Shown here in pieces: positions 21,433 through 28,558 of a stretch of 29,960 bases of DNA. Origin of the DNA: Candidatus Woesearchaeota archaeon CG11_big_fil_rev_8_21_14_0_20_43_8 (GTDB taxonomy: Archaea > Nanobdellota > Nanobdellia > Woesearchaeales > CG08-08-20-14). The notes beneath the pieces are model-generated. The model was not told where the DNA came from. It saw nothing but the letters and a program-made list of their open reading frames with translations, and made no database searches. The first letter of the stretch is position 1, and every line of letters begins with the position of its first letter. The stretch is taken from contig PCVE01000120.1 of the NCBI GenBank assembly GCA_002762705.1, forward strand, positions 1 through 29,960. The letters run 5' to 3'. The translations under genes were made by a program, and so were the position numbers.

Positions 21433-22416
21433 ATGTCGACGATATCACTTTGTATGATTGTGAAAGATGAAGAGAAGCATCTCAAAGACTGCCTTGATTC
21501 TGTCAAAGGACTGGTTGATGAGATCATCATTGTAGATACCGGCTCGACTGATGACACAAAAAATATTGCTAAACGTTCCAACGCGAAAGTCTTCGATTTC
21601 AAGTGGTGCGATGATTTCTCAAAAGCCAGGAACGAGTCGCTAAGACATGCGACAAAAGAATGGATACTTGTGCTTGACGCAGATGAGATCATCGACAAGG
21701 ATGATCATGATAAAATAAAGCGGCTCATAGATACAGATGAGGTCGCTTTCGCTTTCGATCAATGGTCTTACATCGATCAGAAGGAACCAAAAGCAAAAAA
21801 GAACACAAACCGTTTTTCCCATCCATTCTACATCTCCCATCGTCCGGTGAGATTGTTTCGGAACAACCTGGGCATAAGATTCATGAATCGTGTCCATGAG
21901 CTTGTCGAGCATTCATTAAAAGAGCACAATCTAAAAGAAGTTAAGACAAACATAATCATCCATCATTTTGGTTCGTTGAAAGGCAGTGATTTCATCAATC
22001 AAAAAGCAGAGAAATACGCAGAACTCATATTGAGACAACTAAAAGAGAATCCAAATAATCCACGATACAACTATCAGGCAGCGAACATGTATCTTGGGAA
22101 AGGCGATAAGCAGAAAGCCCTTGATCATTTCATGGCGACCGCAAGAGTCGATCCAGCCTATAAACTTGTGCATCAGGAGATAGCGAAACTTTTCCTGTCT
22201 GTAGGTAAGATCGAGAAGGCGATTGAGCATCTCAATTTCGCGATGCATAATTCTCCTGACAATCCAAGTCCTGCGAACAATCTTGCAGTCCTCTATATGC
22301 GACAGAAAAGATACATTTTAGCAAAAGCATTGTTAGAAAAATACCTCAAGAAAGATCCAAAGAACAAGGCATTGCTCACGAATTACACTATTCTTAAGAA
22401 GTTGCTCTCTACCTAG
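21433..22416 (+). CDS. Family 2 glycosyltransferase with C-terminal TPRs
   Basis: 327 aa. Residues 1 to about 200 form a GT-A domain: LCMIVKDEEKHLKDCLDSV, EIIIVDTGSTDDT (nucleotide-binding Asp), and LVLDADEII with the DxD metal site, followed by RLFRN and the VHE block of this subfamily. Residues about 205-327 are three to four TPR units (YQAANMYLGKGDKQKALDHF, AKLFLSVGKIEKAIEHL, LAVLYMRQKRYILAKALLEKYLKKDP). The GT2-TPR combination is common in archaea and bacteria, where it adds sugars to proteins or glycans from nucleotide sugars. No membrane helix, so it acts on the cytoplasmic side. The 3' end overlaps the convergent gene by 8 bases. Confidence 0.9.
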   Translation: MSTISLCMIVKDEEKHLKDCLDSVKGLVDEIIIVDTGSTDDTKNIAKRSNAKVFDFKWCDDFSKARNESLRHATKEWILVLDADEIIDKDDHDKIKRLIDTDEVAFAFDQWSYIDQKEPKAKKNTNRFSHPFYISHRPVRLFRNNLGIRFMNRVHELVEHSLKEHNLKEVKTNIIIHHFGSLKGSDFINQKAEKYAELILRQLKENPNNPRYNYQAANMYLGKGDKQKALDHFMATARVDPAYKLVHQEIAKLFLSVGKIEKAIEHLNFAMHNSPDNPSPANNLAVLYMRQKRYILAKALLEKYLKKDPKNKALLTNYTILKKLLST

Positions 22417-22861
22417 CCTGCATTTGGTAATCTTTCCTATCCTGTTCGTTTAAAATCGGTCGGACCCAGACCTGCTTGTTGACGATTTTGACGACGTAGT
22501 CATCATATTTCTCTTCAATGATTTTTCTTGATTTGTTCGCAAGCAAGAATGGCCGGTTGTTCTCATCGAAGACGACTTTGTCGAAATCAGGACTTTTGTA
22601 TCTCTCAAGAGTCAGTAGATCCTGGTTGAATGCATCTATCCTTGCCTGCTCTTCTTTGACTTTGCTCTCTTCTATCTTCTTGAATGGCTTCACAAGGAAG
22701 AATTTCCCTCGGTCTGCCCAAAGAAAGCACTCCCAGAATTCGTTATCCTGGACTTTTTCTGTAGTGCTCTGTAGTATGAAGCATATCTTCTTCCGAAAGA
22801 ATGATACCAGTTTTCCGTCTCTCTTAGGGTTCTTCATGAATTTTAATATGAGGTTGACCAA
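22409..22861 (-). CDS. Hypothetical charged protein, TTG start proposed
   Basis: 150 aa from the TTG at 22861, no family recognised. The protein starts with a short hydrophobic helix (VNLILKFMKN), then basic residues and strands with several Phe/Trp, an acidic-basic helix (EESKVKEEQARIDAFNQDLL), and a C-terminal strand block (YDDYVVKIVNKQVWVRPIL). GGGGGTG (22867-22873) sits 5 bases before this TTG, favouring it over ATG at 22882 (which the site overlaps) and ATG at 22837. Its promoter region contains a perfect inverted repeat with an AT-rich box in the loop, suggesting specific control. Its 3' end overlaps that of the glycosyltransferase gene. Confidence 0.65.
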   Translation of the reverse strand: MVNLILKFMKNPKRDGKLVSFFRKKICFILQSTTEKVQDNEFWECFLWADRGKFFLVKPFKKIEESKVKEEQARIDAFNQDLLTLERYKSPDFDKVVFDENNRPFLLANKSRKIIEEKYDDYVVKIVNKQVWVRPILNEQDRKDYQMQAR

Positions 22862-22886
22862 AACAACACCCCCTATTTGCACATAT

Positions 22887-22929
22887 CAGAAACGAATATC
22901 ATTTTTGTTTTATTTTCAATTCGTTTCTG
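22887..22929. promoter_or_regulatory. Perfect inverted repeat around a TATA-like box: candidate operator
   Basis: CAGAAACGAAT (22887-22897) and ATTCGTTTCTG (22919-22929) are perfect 11-base inverted repeats separated by 21 bases. The reverse-strand loop contains GAAAATAAAAC, a plausible TATA-like box about 50 bp before the TTG at 22861. A dimeric protein bound to the repeats would cover the promoter. The rest of the gap to 23011 shows nothing I can name. Confidence 0.55.
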
Positions 22930-23011
22930 AATATCCTAAAAATCCCATATGAAACACATCTAAATGTTCATATTACTGATTTTTATGAATTCAGACGGTT
23001 CTCATTTAAAT

Positions 23012-24412
23012 TTATTTCGGTTTCATGGGCCTTCTTATGGCCGAAATAAGCATTTTTAGGCATTCTTTATCTTTCACTATAAAAAGAGCAGCATATGCAG
23101 TGATGAACCCTATGGAAAGCAGGATATTTGATACAAGGCCGATACCTACAATCGGACATAAGATCAGACAGAACAGAAGCGTTGTCGCGATAGGGACATA
23201 TCGCTTCATGATGACGGAAACATCTTTCTTGCATGCGAACAAAAGACACGTCGCCATGAATAGATAAGATGATGCAGAAGCCATCGCGACACCGACGATG
23301 CCATGGCCAAGCCTGATGGCGATGATCGCAAGAGATACCATGATAGCCATCGAGATTGACTGGATGAACAGGAGCTTTCTCTGCTGATCGATCGCTATAA
23401 GATAATAAGATGCGATGATGGACAGGGAGAAAAAGAACACTCCGATAAGCATGATCTTCATCGGCAGGATAGCCGGGATATATTCTGTTAGATATTTCCT
23501 TATCAATGCCGGCAACAAGATGAACAAAAATCCGATGAACGCAGGCGCGATCTTCGAAAGTTTTGAAATGGATGATGTGAAATGCGCTGAAGCATCCTCT
23601 TTTTTCTCTTCTATCATCCGCGGAAGCAGCACAAAACCAAGGGCTGTCGGCAGGAAGACAATATAATTTATTATCAGGAATCCAATGTTATAATATCCAA
23701 GCTGTTCAGTCCCAAGAAACCGTCCGACGATGATCTTGTCGAATGTCAGGAGCAGGAACAATGCCAGATCGCTCATGAGGATCGGGAATCCTTTGTTGAA
23801 AAGCGGCCGTAAATCTGATAATCTAGGTGTCCCGAATTTCAATTGACCAGCAGATCTCATATACGCGATAGCGATCGCATAGACACAGAACAACATGAGG
23901 ACTGCACCAGATAGAGACATGCCCTTGACAAGCAAGATGACTATCGGGATCTTGATGACTGCCATGAGCACGGTCGAAAGCGCTATCGTCGGGATGTCTT
24001 TTGTCGCTTTCAGATAGTTCTCACAAAGTATCCATATCTGCTGGATCACCATCACCGCGAACACAAGCAATATCGCATCCTGATATCGAATATAGAATCC
24101 TGTGATCTTTGTCACAATAATAAAGGTGGCTATGATAATCAAATACAATGCGGAGGTGCCGAATACTGATGTCCCAAGCAATCTTGTCTTTTCGTTTTCA
24201 TCCTTGCATCCAGGTATGATCTTCAGGACTCCTCTTGCAAGGCCAAGATCAAAATATCTCGAATATAACAAAAATAAAGAGAACAATGCGAAAGTGCCAT
24301 ATAACGATGGTCCAAGGTACTTTGTGATCAGGAACATCGACACGATCCCTAAAGGTATCGAAAGCATTATCCCAAGAGAATATATCGAAAAATGTCTGAG
24401 AACCGATGCCAT
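23012..24412 (-). CDS. Wzx-type polysaccharide flippase (MATE/MOP superfamily)
   Basis: 466 aa from the ATG at 24412, with about 12-14 membrane helices along the whole length. The opening SIYSLGIMLSIPLGIVSMFLITKYLGPSLYG pattern and the FGLARG-like FDLGLARGVLKIIPG are typical of the Wzx/MurJ/RfbX group, as is the mid-protein LLTFDKIIVGRFLGTEQLGYYNIG. These flippases move lipid-linked sugars across the cytoplasmic membrane. The longer reading to 24493 adds a polar 27 residues that include the TATA-like box, so I reject it. The promoter predicts a leaderless mRNA. Its product would serve the sugars made by the downstream WbpD-E-B-like cassette. Confidence 0.9.
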   Translation of the reverse strand: MASVLRHFSIYSLGIMLSIPLGIVSMFLITKYLGPSLYGTFALFSLFLLYSRYFDLGLARGVLKIIPGCKDENEKTRLLGTSVFGTSALYLIIIATFIIVTKITGFYIRYQDAILLVFAVMVIQQIWILCENYLKATKDIPTIALSTVLMAVIKIPIVILLVKGMSLSGAVLMLFCVYAIAIAYMRSAGQLKFGTPRLSDLRPLFNKGFPILMSDLALFLLLTFDKIIVGRFLGTEQLGYYNIGFLIINYIVFLPTALGFVLLPRMIEEKKEDASAHFTSSISKLSKIAPAFIGFLFILLPALIRKYLTEYIPAILPMKIMLIGVFFFSLSIIASYYLIAIDQQRKLLFIQSISMAIMVSLAIIAIRLGHGIVGVAMASASSYLFMATCLLFACKKDVSVIMKRYVPIATTLLFCLILCPIVGIGLVSNILLSIGFITAYAALFIVKDKECLKMLISAIRRPMKPK

Positions 24413-24433
24413 ATCAATAGCTGGTCTTAGACG

Positions 24434-24446
24434 GTATTTAAATCTT
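24434..24446 (-). promoter_or_regulatory. TATA-like box of the flippase gene
   Basis: On the reverse strand AAGATTTAAATAC, centred about 28 bp before the ATG at 24412; decides that start. Confidence 0.55.
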
Positions 24447-24503
24447 CTTTTGGTATTTAGATGATTTGTGGGGGATTCAAAATAATCAAGCATTCACTTT
24501 TTC

Positions 24504-24730
24504 GCCCTCGCCCCGAGTCTGTCTTGGCAATTTGCCATTTCAGGACTGTTTCACGCAATAGGTGGGGGTTGATAATCAGACTCCGGGGCCTTGCGACTTA
24601 GTTCATTGCCCCATCATTTGTGGTCGGAGAGGGCATCTGGTGTAGATCACTGCCAGCTGGACCAATCGGACAATAAGGGAAATGGCATATCTATCATCAA
24701 TCAGACAAAAATCCTACCTGGTCCGGCTGG
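24504..24730. ncRNA. Candidate structured non-coding RNA
   Basis: The 420-bp gap 24413-24832 is gene-free and locally more GC-rich. It has a closing stem GCCCTC (24504-24509) / GAGGGC (24629-24634); a 12-pair stem with one bulged base, GCCCCGAGTCTG (24510-24521) / CAGACTCcGGGGC (24577-24589), holding a small hairpin TGGCA-att-TGCCA (24525-24537); and a separate 12-pair stem CCAGCTGGACCA (24653-24664) / TGGTCCGGCTGG (24719-24730) whose only non-Watson-Crick position would be a U-G wobble in RNA. That wobble hints at RNA rather than DNA function. Strand not settled: a TATA-like box on either side belongs to flanking genes. No RNase P, SRP or tRNA signature is visible. Confidence 0.5.
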
Positions 24731-24799
24731 ACTGCAAAAAGAGAGGAAAATTCAAATCATCATAAGCACCTATTTCGCTGGTGTCCTTGTTTCGACACA

Positions 24800-24808
24800 T
24801 TTAAATAT
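24800..24808 (+). promoter_or_regulatory. TATA-like box of the DUF1616-like gene
   Basis: TTTAAATAT centred about 29 bp before the ATG at 24833. Confidence 0.5.
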
Positions 24809-24832
24809 ATTCCATATAACTGCTCAGATAGC

Positions 24833-25216
24833 ATGGATATATGGGGATTTAGAGATATAAGGATATTCACATATCTTGTTGGCGTCGGTATCCTTCTTTC
24901 GCTTCTATTGTGGCCGTTTGGATTCATTCCCACTGCTACTTTGCGAGTGGTCTTTGGCATGATACTGCTGTTGGGTCTGCCAGGTTATTTCGCATTCTGG
25001 GCCATTTTTGATCGAAAAGAAGTAAGTGAGATAGAACGGCTTGGCCTAGTGTTTGTGTTCTCTCTTGTCCTCTCTGTCGTTCCGGTGATGCTTGGCGATT
25101 ATTTTTTCAAGATACCTGTGACTGCGCCAAATATAGCGATGATTATCCTGTTTGTGACTTTTGTATGCGCTGGCATAGCAGCATTCAGGCACAGAAGATT
25201 TTTAAATACGATCTGA
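24833..25216 (+). CDS. DUF1616-like small membrane protein
   Basis: 127 aa with four hydrophobic helices (about 11-28, 36-57, 66-84, 96-114). The blocks LRVVFGMILLLGLPGYF, then a basic loop, ERLGLVFVFSLVLSVVPVMLGDYF match the layout of the archaeal DUF1616 membrane domain (L-R-x-x-x-G, L-P-G-Y, E-R-x-x-x-S). DUF1616 proteins often sit in cell-surface glycan or S-layer loci. Here it is short, the membrane part only. It stands between the candidate RNA and the WbpD-E-B-like cassette; the cassette promoter lies inside its last codons. Leaderless start by TATA-like box. Confidence 0.75.
   Translation: MDIWGFRDIRIFTYLVGVGILLSLLLWPFGFIPTATLRVVFGMILLLGLPGYFAFWAIFDRKEVSEIERLGLVFVFSLVLSVVPVMLGDYFFKIPVTAPNIAMIILFVTFVCAGIAAFRHRRFLNTI
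25201..25209 (+). promoter_or_regulatory. TATA-like box of the nucleotide-sugar cassette
   Basis: TTTAAATAC, about 41 bp before the ATG at 25246 and overlapping the last codons of the DUF1616-like gene. A GAGGGAT ribosome-site-like sequence at 25235-25241 follows. Confidence 0.45.
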
Positions 25217-25245
25217 TCTGAAAGATATGAGTAAGAGGGATTGGT

Positions 25246-25839
25246 ATGAGAATACATAAGACTGCGGATGTATCTGAAAAAGCAACGATTGGAGAAGGCA
25301 CATCAATCTGGAACAACGCCCAGGTAAGGGAGGGTGCGATCCTTGGAACAGGATGCAACATCTCTAAAGATGTATACATCGACACTGGCGTGAAGATCGG
25401 TGATAAGGTCAAGATCCAGAACGGAGTATCTGTCTATCATGGCGTAGAGATAGAAGATGAAGTCTTCTTAGGTCCGCACATGACATTCACAAATGATCTT
25501 TTTCCGCGGGCGACAGTATGGGATGATTCGATGATCGGAAAGACAGTTGTTAAAAAAGGTGCATCGATAGGCGCGCATGCGACGATTGTATGCGGGGCGA
25601 AGGACAGTCCACGTGTCATAGGCAAGTATGCTCTTGTCGCAGCTGGCGCAGTTGTCACAAAGAACGTGCCGGACCATGGTTTTGTTGTCGGTGTGCCAGC
25701 GAGATTGAAAGGCTTTGTCTGCAGATTGGCGCACAAGATGCAGGAGAAAAAGAGATTGGTCGGCTTTGTTGAGATGGAATGCAAGATCTGCAAGACCACA
25801 GTCGAGATACCTATCAAAGATTACGAGATGATAAAATGA
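25246..25839 (+). CDS. wbpD: Left-handed beta-helix N-acetyltransferase, WbpD-like
   Basis: 197 aa. Hexapeptide repeats ([LIV]-G-x-x-x-x) run from about residue 5 to 155, as in ATIGEGTSIWNNAQV, VKIGDKVKIQNGVSVYHGVEI, VFLGPHMTFTND, and AGAVVTKNVPDHGFVVGVPA. The pattern with SVYHGVEIEDEVFLGP and FTNDLFPRA is that of WbpD/WlbB, which acetylates the 3-amino group of UDP-2-acetamido-3-amino-uronic acid using acetyl-CoA. The C-terminus adds an extra CKIC pair after the helix. Its stop overlaps the next start (ATGA). The gene order WbpD-WbpE-WbpB supports the assignment more than sequence alone. Confidence 0.85.
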   Translation: MRIHKTADVSEKATIGEGTSIWNNAQVREGAILGTGCNISKDVYIDTGVKIGDKVKIQNGVSVYHGVEIEDEVFLGPHMTFTNDLFPRATVWDDSMIGKTVVKKGASIGAHATIVCGAKDSPRVIGKYALVAAGAVVTKNVPDHGFVVGVPARLKGFVCRLAHKMQEKKRLVGFVEMECKICKTTVEIPIKDYEMIK

Positions 25840-26933
25840 TTCCGCTTGTGAGACCGATTATGGGAGAAGAGGAAAAAAAAGCGGTCATGGCTGTGCTTGA
25901 TTCAGGTATGATCGCCCAAGGACCTAAAGTGGCTGAACTCGAAGAGAGATTCGCTGCCATGTGCGGCACAAAGCATGCGATCGCAGTCACATCAGGGACA
26001 GCGGCATTGCACGCTTCGCTTCACTGTCTAGGTGTCCGTCCTGGTGATGAAGTCATAACCACACCATTTACTTTCGCTGCGACCGCAAACAGCGCGATAA
26101 TGTGCGGCGCAAAACCAGTATTCGTAGACATTGACGAGGATACATTCAATATCGATCCAGAAGCGATCAAAGAGAAGATCACAAAAAAGACAAAAGCGAT
26201 GATCCCAGTCGATCTTTATGGGCAGATCTATGATCCTAAGATAGATAAGATCGCAAAAGACAACAATGTCTTTGTGGTCGAAGACGCATGCCAGGCAGTG
26301 TGCGCTTCTTCCGGCGGAAAGATGGCTGGTTCATTTGGTCATATGGCAGCGTTCAGTTTCTATGCCACAAAGAACATGATGTGCGGAGAAGGTGGCATGA
26401 TCACGACTGATTCAGATGAGTTCGCAGAATTGTGCAGACGTTTCCGACATCATGGGCAGAGTCAGCAGACACGATATCAATATCACGATCTTGGGTACAA
26501 TTATAGGATGACAGATATCCAGGCAGCGATCGCGCTTGTACAGCTTGATCGCATAAAGGAATTGACCGATAAGAGGATAGCGAACGCAAAGTTATTGGAC
26601 GCTGGTCTCAAGAAAATATCGTGGTTGAAGACGCCGCATGTTGCGTCTGGCAACAAGCATGTGTATCATCAGTATACTATCCGATTGAAAGAAGATGCTC
26701 CACTATCGCGTGATGTATTGCTTGAGAAACTGAAAGACGCTGGGATTGGCTGCGGTGTATATTATCCAAAACCACTTCATCTGCACCCTAATTTTGCCAG
26801 ATTCGGTTATAACGGTGGTGATTTCCCACTGTCTGAAGCCGCTTCGCTTGGCGTCATCTCGCTTCCAGTGCATCCGATGGTCACTAGAGAAAACATTAAA
26901 TACATGATTGAATTTTTTGAAGGTATTGAATGA
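25836..26933 (+). CDS. wbpE: DegT/DnrJ/EryC1 sugar aminotransferase, WbpE-like
   Basis: 365 aa from the ATG at 25836. PLP-dependent sugar aminotransferase: SGTAALHASL near 53-62, the cofactor-binding VVEDACQA (D150, Q153), and the Schiff-base Lys in SFYATKNMMCGEGG (K179). GYNYRMTDIQAAIALVQL and GIGCGVYYPKPLHLHPNF are further family blocks. WbpE moves an amino group from glutamate to the 3-oxo sugar nucleotide made by WbpB. ATGA overlap joins it to the WbpD-like gene upstream, and the next gene starts the same way at 26930, so the three are co-translated. The longer reading from 25779 overlaps the upstream gene and is rejected. Confidence 0.88.
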   Translation: MIPLVRPIMGEEEKKAVMAVLDSGMIAQGPKVAELEERFAAMCGTKHAIAVTSGTAALHASLHCLGVRPGDEVITTPFTFAATANSAIMCGAKPVFVDIDEDTFNIDPEAIKEKITKKTKAMIPVDLYGQIYDPKIDKIAKDNNVFVVEDACQAVCASSGGKMAGSFGHMAAFSFYATKNMMCGEGGMITTDSDEFAELCRRFRHHGQSQQTRYQYHDLGYNYRMTDIQAAIALVQLDRIKELTDKRIANAKLLDAGLKKISWLKTPHVASGNKHVYHQYTIRLKEDAPLSRDVLLEKLKDAGIGCGVYYPKPLHLHPNFARFGYNGGDFPLSEAASLGVISLPVHPMVTRENIKYMIEFFEGIE

Positions 26934-27934
26934 ACATGGGAAAGGTCAGACTTGGGATTGTAGGTATAGGATCGATGGGAAAGAACCACTTGCGTGTGGC
27001 TTCTGAGATACCAGATGTCGATTTGATATGTGTCTGTGATGTCGATAAGAAACTAGTCGATGTTGCGACAAAGAAATTTGATTGCAATGGTTATTCTGAT
27101 TACATGGAGATGGTGAAGAAAGAGGAATTAGATGCTGCGCTCGTCGTTGTGCCGACAAACCATCATCTGTCGGTCGCGGGCGCATTCATCGATGCTGGCG
27201 TCAATGTGCTTGTCGAGAAACCGATCGCAGGCACTGTCGAGGATGGTAAAAAATTGATCGATGCTGCGAAGAGAAAAGGCGTGAAACTCATGGTCGGTCA
27301 TATCGAACGGTTCAATCCGGCGATATTGGAATTGAAGAGACGGCTTGATGCAGGTCAGCTTGGAAAAGTGTTCAAGATAAATGCGAGGAGAATCGGACCT
27401 TTCCCGGCGCGTATCCGTGATGTCGGCGTGGTGCGTGATCTTGCGGTCCATGATCTTGATATCATGAGATTTCTTACTGGGACCGATGTCACTCGTGTAT
27501 ATGCCGAGACTGCGCAGAGGATACATACAAATAACGAAGACCTTTTGTCAGGGCTCATACGTTTCAATTGCGGGACGCTTGGGGTGCTTTCTATCAACTG
27601 GCTGACACCAACAAAGGTACGTGAGCTGACCATCACTGGCGAGAAAGGCATGTTCGTCGCGAATTATATCACACAGGAACTTCGTTTCTATGAAAATGCT
27701 GACTTGAAAGATGATTATACTTACTCTGAGATCCTGCGTGGTGTCTCTGAAGGCTGTATGACAAAATATGTCGTGCAGAAAGGTGAGCCGCTCAAAAAAG
27801 AGATCGAACATTTTATCAGTTGTGTGCGGGATGACAAGACTCCACTAGTGACTGGCGAGGATGGGCTTGAAGCGGTGAAGCTCGCTGAGGCGCTTATCGA
27901 GTCTGCTGATTCTGAGAGATGCGTTAAATTCTGA
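26930..27934 (+). CDS. wbpB: Gfo/Idh/MocA oxidoreductase, WbpB-like
   Basis: 334 aa. NAD-binding Rossmann motif GIVGIGSMGKNH (about 9-20), then the conserved EKP in VLVEKPIAGT, and HIERFNP, the block carried by sugar-uronate 3-dehydrogenases; VRDLAVHDLDIMRFLTG adds the family Asp-His pair. WbpB-type enzymes oxidise the 3-OH of UDP-N-acetyl-glucosaminuronate, making the substrate for the aminotransferase just upstream. With WbpD and WbpE homologs this would give UDP-2,3-diacetamido-2,3-dideoxy-uronic acid. The epimerase and dehydrogenase (WbpI, WbpA) are not in the window. Start overlaps the previous stop (ATGA); the ATG six bases later is an alternative. Confidence 0.87.
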   Translation: MNMGKVRLGIVGIGSMGKNHLRVASEIPDVDLICVCDVDKKLVDVATKKFDCNGYSDYMEMVKKEELDAALVVVPTNHHLSVAGAFIDAGVNVLVEKPIAGTVEDGKKLIDAAKRKGVKLMVGHIERFNPAILELKRRLDAGQLGKVFKINARRIGPFPARIRDVGVVRDLAVHDLDIMRFLTGTDVTRVYAETAQRIHTNNEDLLSGLIRFNCGTLGVLSINWLTPTKVRELTITGEKGMFVANYITQELRFYENADLKDDYTYSEILRGVSEGCMTKYVVQKGEPLKKEIEHFISCVRDDKTPLVTGEDGLEAVKLAEALIESADSERCVKF

Positions 27935-27973
27935 AATTTAAATTGTCTGCTGCTTGTGTACAAAGATTATAAT

Positions 27974-28024
27974 CTTGCATTTCCACTCGTCTATTGACGA
28001 GTGGTGATTTAATGGAAATGCAAG
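27974..28024. repeat. Nested stem-loop element E
   Basis: CTTGCATTTCC (27974-27984) pairs perfectly with GGAAATGCAAG (28014-28024). Within it CCACTCGTC-tatt-GACGAGTGG (27983-28004) is a perfect 9-pair hairpin; the two stems share two bases, so they compete at the junction. A separate perfect palindrome AGATTATAATCT (27964-27975) touches its left edge. It begins 39 bp after the WbpB-like stop, so it may also end that transcript. Confidence 0.7.
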
Positions 28025-28031
28025 GGTCTGA

Positions 28032-28172
28032 GAAAACGACCCGGAGCGAAGCGGAGCTAAGTTTGCTAAATTCTGCTTTTGCAAAATTTAAAACTGCTTT
28101 GCAGTTTTAAGCAAACTTATAATTCGCTTTGCGAATTATGCCACTGGTCTGTGACCAGGGGTTGTCGTTTTC
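28032..28172. ncRNA. Multi-hairpin structured element F
   Basis: An outer stem GAAAACGAC (28032-28040) / GTCGTTTTC (28164-28172) encloses an inner stem TAAGTTTGCT (28058-28067) / AGCAAACTTA (28110-28119) that itself holds two hairpins: AAATTcTGC-tttt-GCAaAATTT (28068-28089) and AAAACTGC-ttt-GCAGTTTT (28090-28108). Two further hairpins follow, ATAATTCGC-ttt-GCGAATTAT (28119-28139) and CTGGTC-tgt-GACCAG (28144-28158). Nearly every base is paired, with three- or four-base T-rich loops. No ORF fits. It follows element E by 7 bases. The design suggests a multibranched RNA or a set of palindromic units; strand and class unknown. Confidence 0.6.
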
Positions 28173-28264
28173 GATTGACTCCTAGATATCTCATTTTTTG
28201 ATCATAATATTTGTGTCTATCAAGAAACAGTTCGATAAAATATGCGTTCTTCTCTTTTGTCAGG

Positions 28265-28435
28265 ATGCGTCTGAATGATATGTCTTATTCTGTCATTCCA
28301 AAACCGTCTATAAAACATTATGATTCAATGCCTTCAAGAGAACAGTTTCTTGAAGATATGATCAATGTGAATCTTCAGAATGCAGAAATGTTAGAAAACT
28401 GTCTTAATGACATAGCACCCACCCTAATCTTTTAA
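28265..28435 (+). CDS. Possible 56-aa protein
   Basis: A short frame with an acidic, helical C-terminus (REQFLEDMINVNLQNAEMLE) after a Pro-containing start. A TATA-like ATAAAATAT (28235-28243) is centred about 27 bp before the ATG at 28265, consistent with a leaderless gene. An ATG five codons later (MSYSVIPKP) is an alternative; a longer reading to 28211 has no promoter support. No family recognised. It sits between element F and element G, so it could belong to the same unit as one of them. Confidence 0.45.
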   Translation: MRLNDMSYSVIPKPSIKHYDSMPSREQFLEDMINVNLQNAEMLENCLNDIAPTLIF

Positions 28436-28438
28436 GGC

Positions 28439-28540
28439 GGCGCCTCCCTGGTCCCTCTTTTTTTTGGATTTTTTGAGCATGTTTTCCGAAGGAACCAAAC
28501 GATTGACGTTTGAGCGCGCGTAATCATGTAAGGAGGCGCC
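28439..28540. repeat. Nested stem-loop element G
   Basis: GGCGCCTCC (28439-28447) pairs perfectly with GGAGGCGCC (28532-28540) around about 84 bases that hold TTCC-gaa-GGAA (28484-28494) and CAAACG-attga-CGTTTG (28496-28512) and an 8-T run near 28458-28465. It fills the gap between the 56-aa frame and the convergent ATPase gene and could end both transcripts, but it is larger and more complex than a simple terminator. Confidence 0.6.
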
Positions 28541-28558
28541 AGAAAAAAATGAGTATCC

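Noticed and set aside
24490..24770. SRP RNA or RNase P RNA
   Set aside because: The conserved SRP domain loop and RNase P core sequences were not found on either strand, although size and structure would allow such a guess.
24591..24860. Forward-strand 89-aa frame in the candidate RNA region
   Set aside because: Begins at a non-ATG codon without ribosome site, crosses the stem structures and overlaps the DUF1616-like start; no protein-like pattern.
27974..28172. CRISPR array
   Set aside because: The stems differ in sequence and there are no direct repeats with regular spacers.
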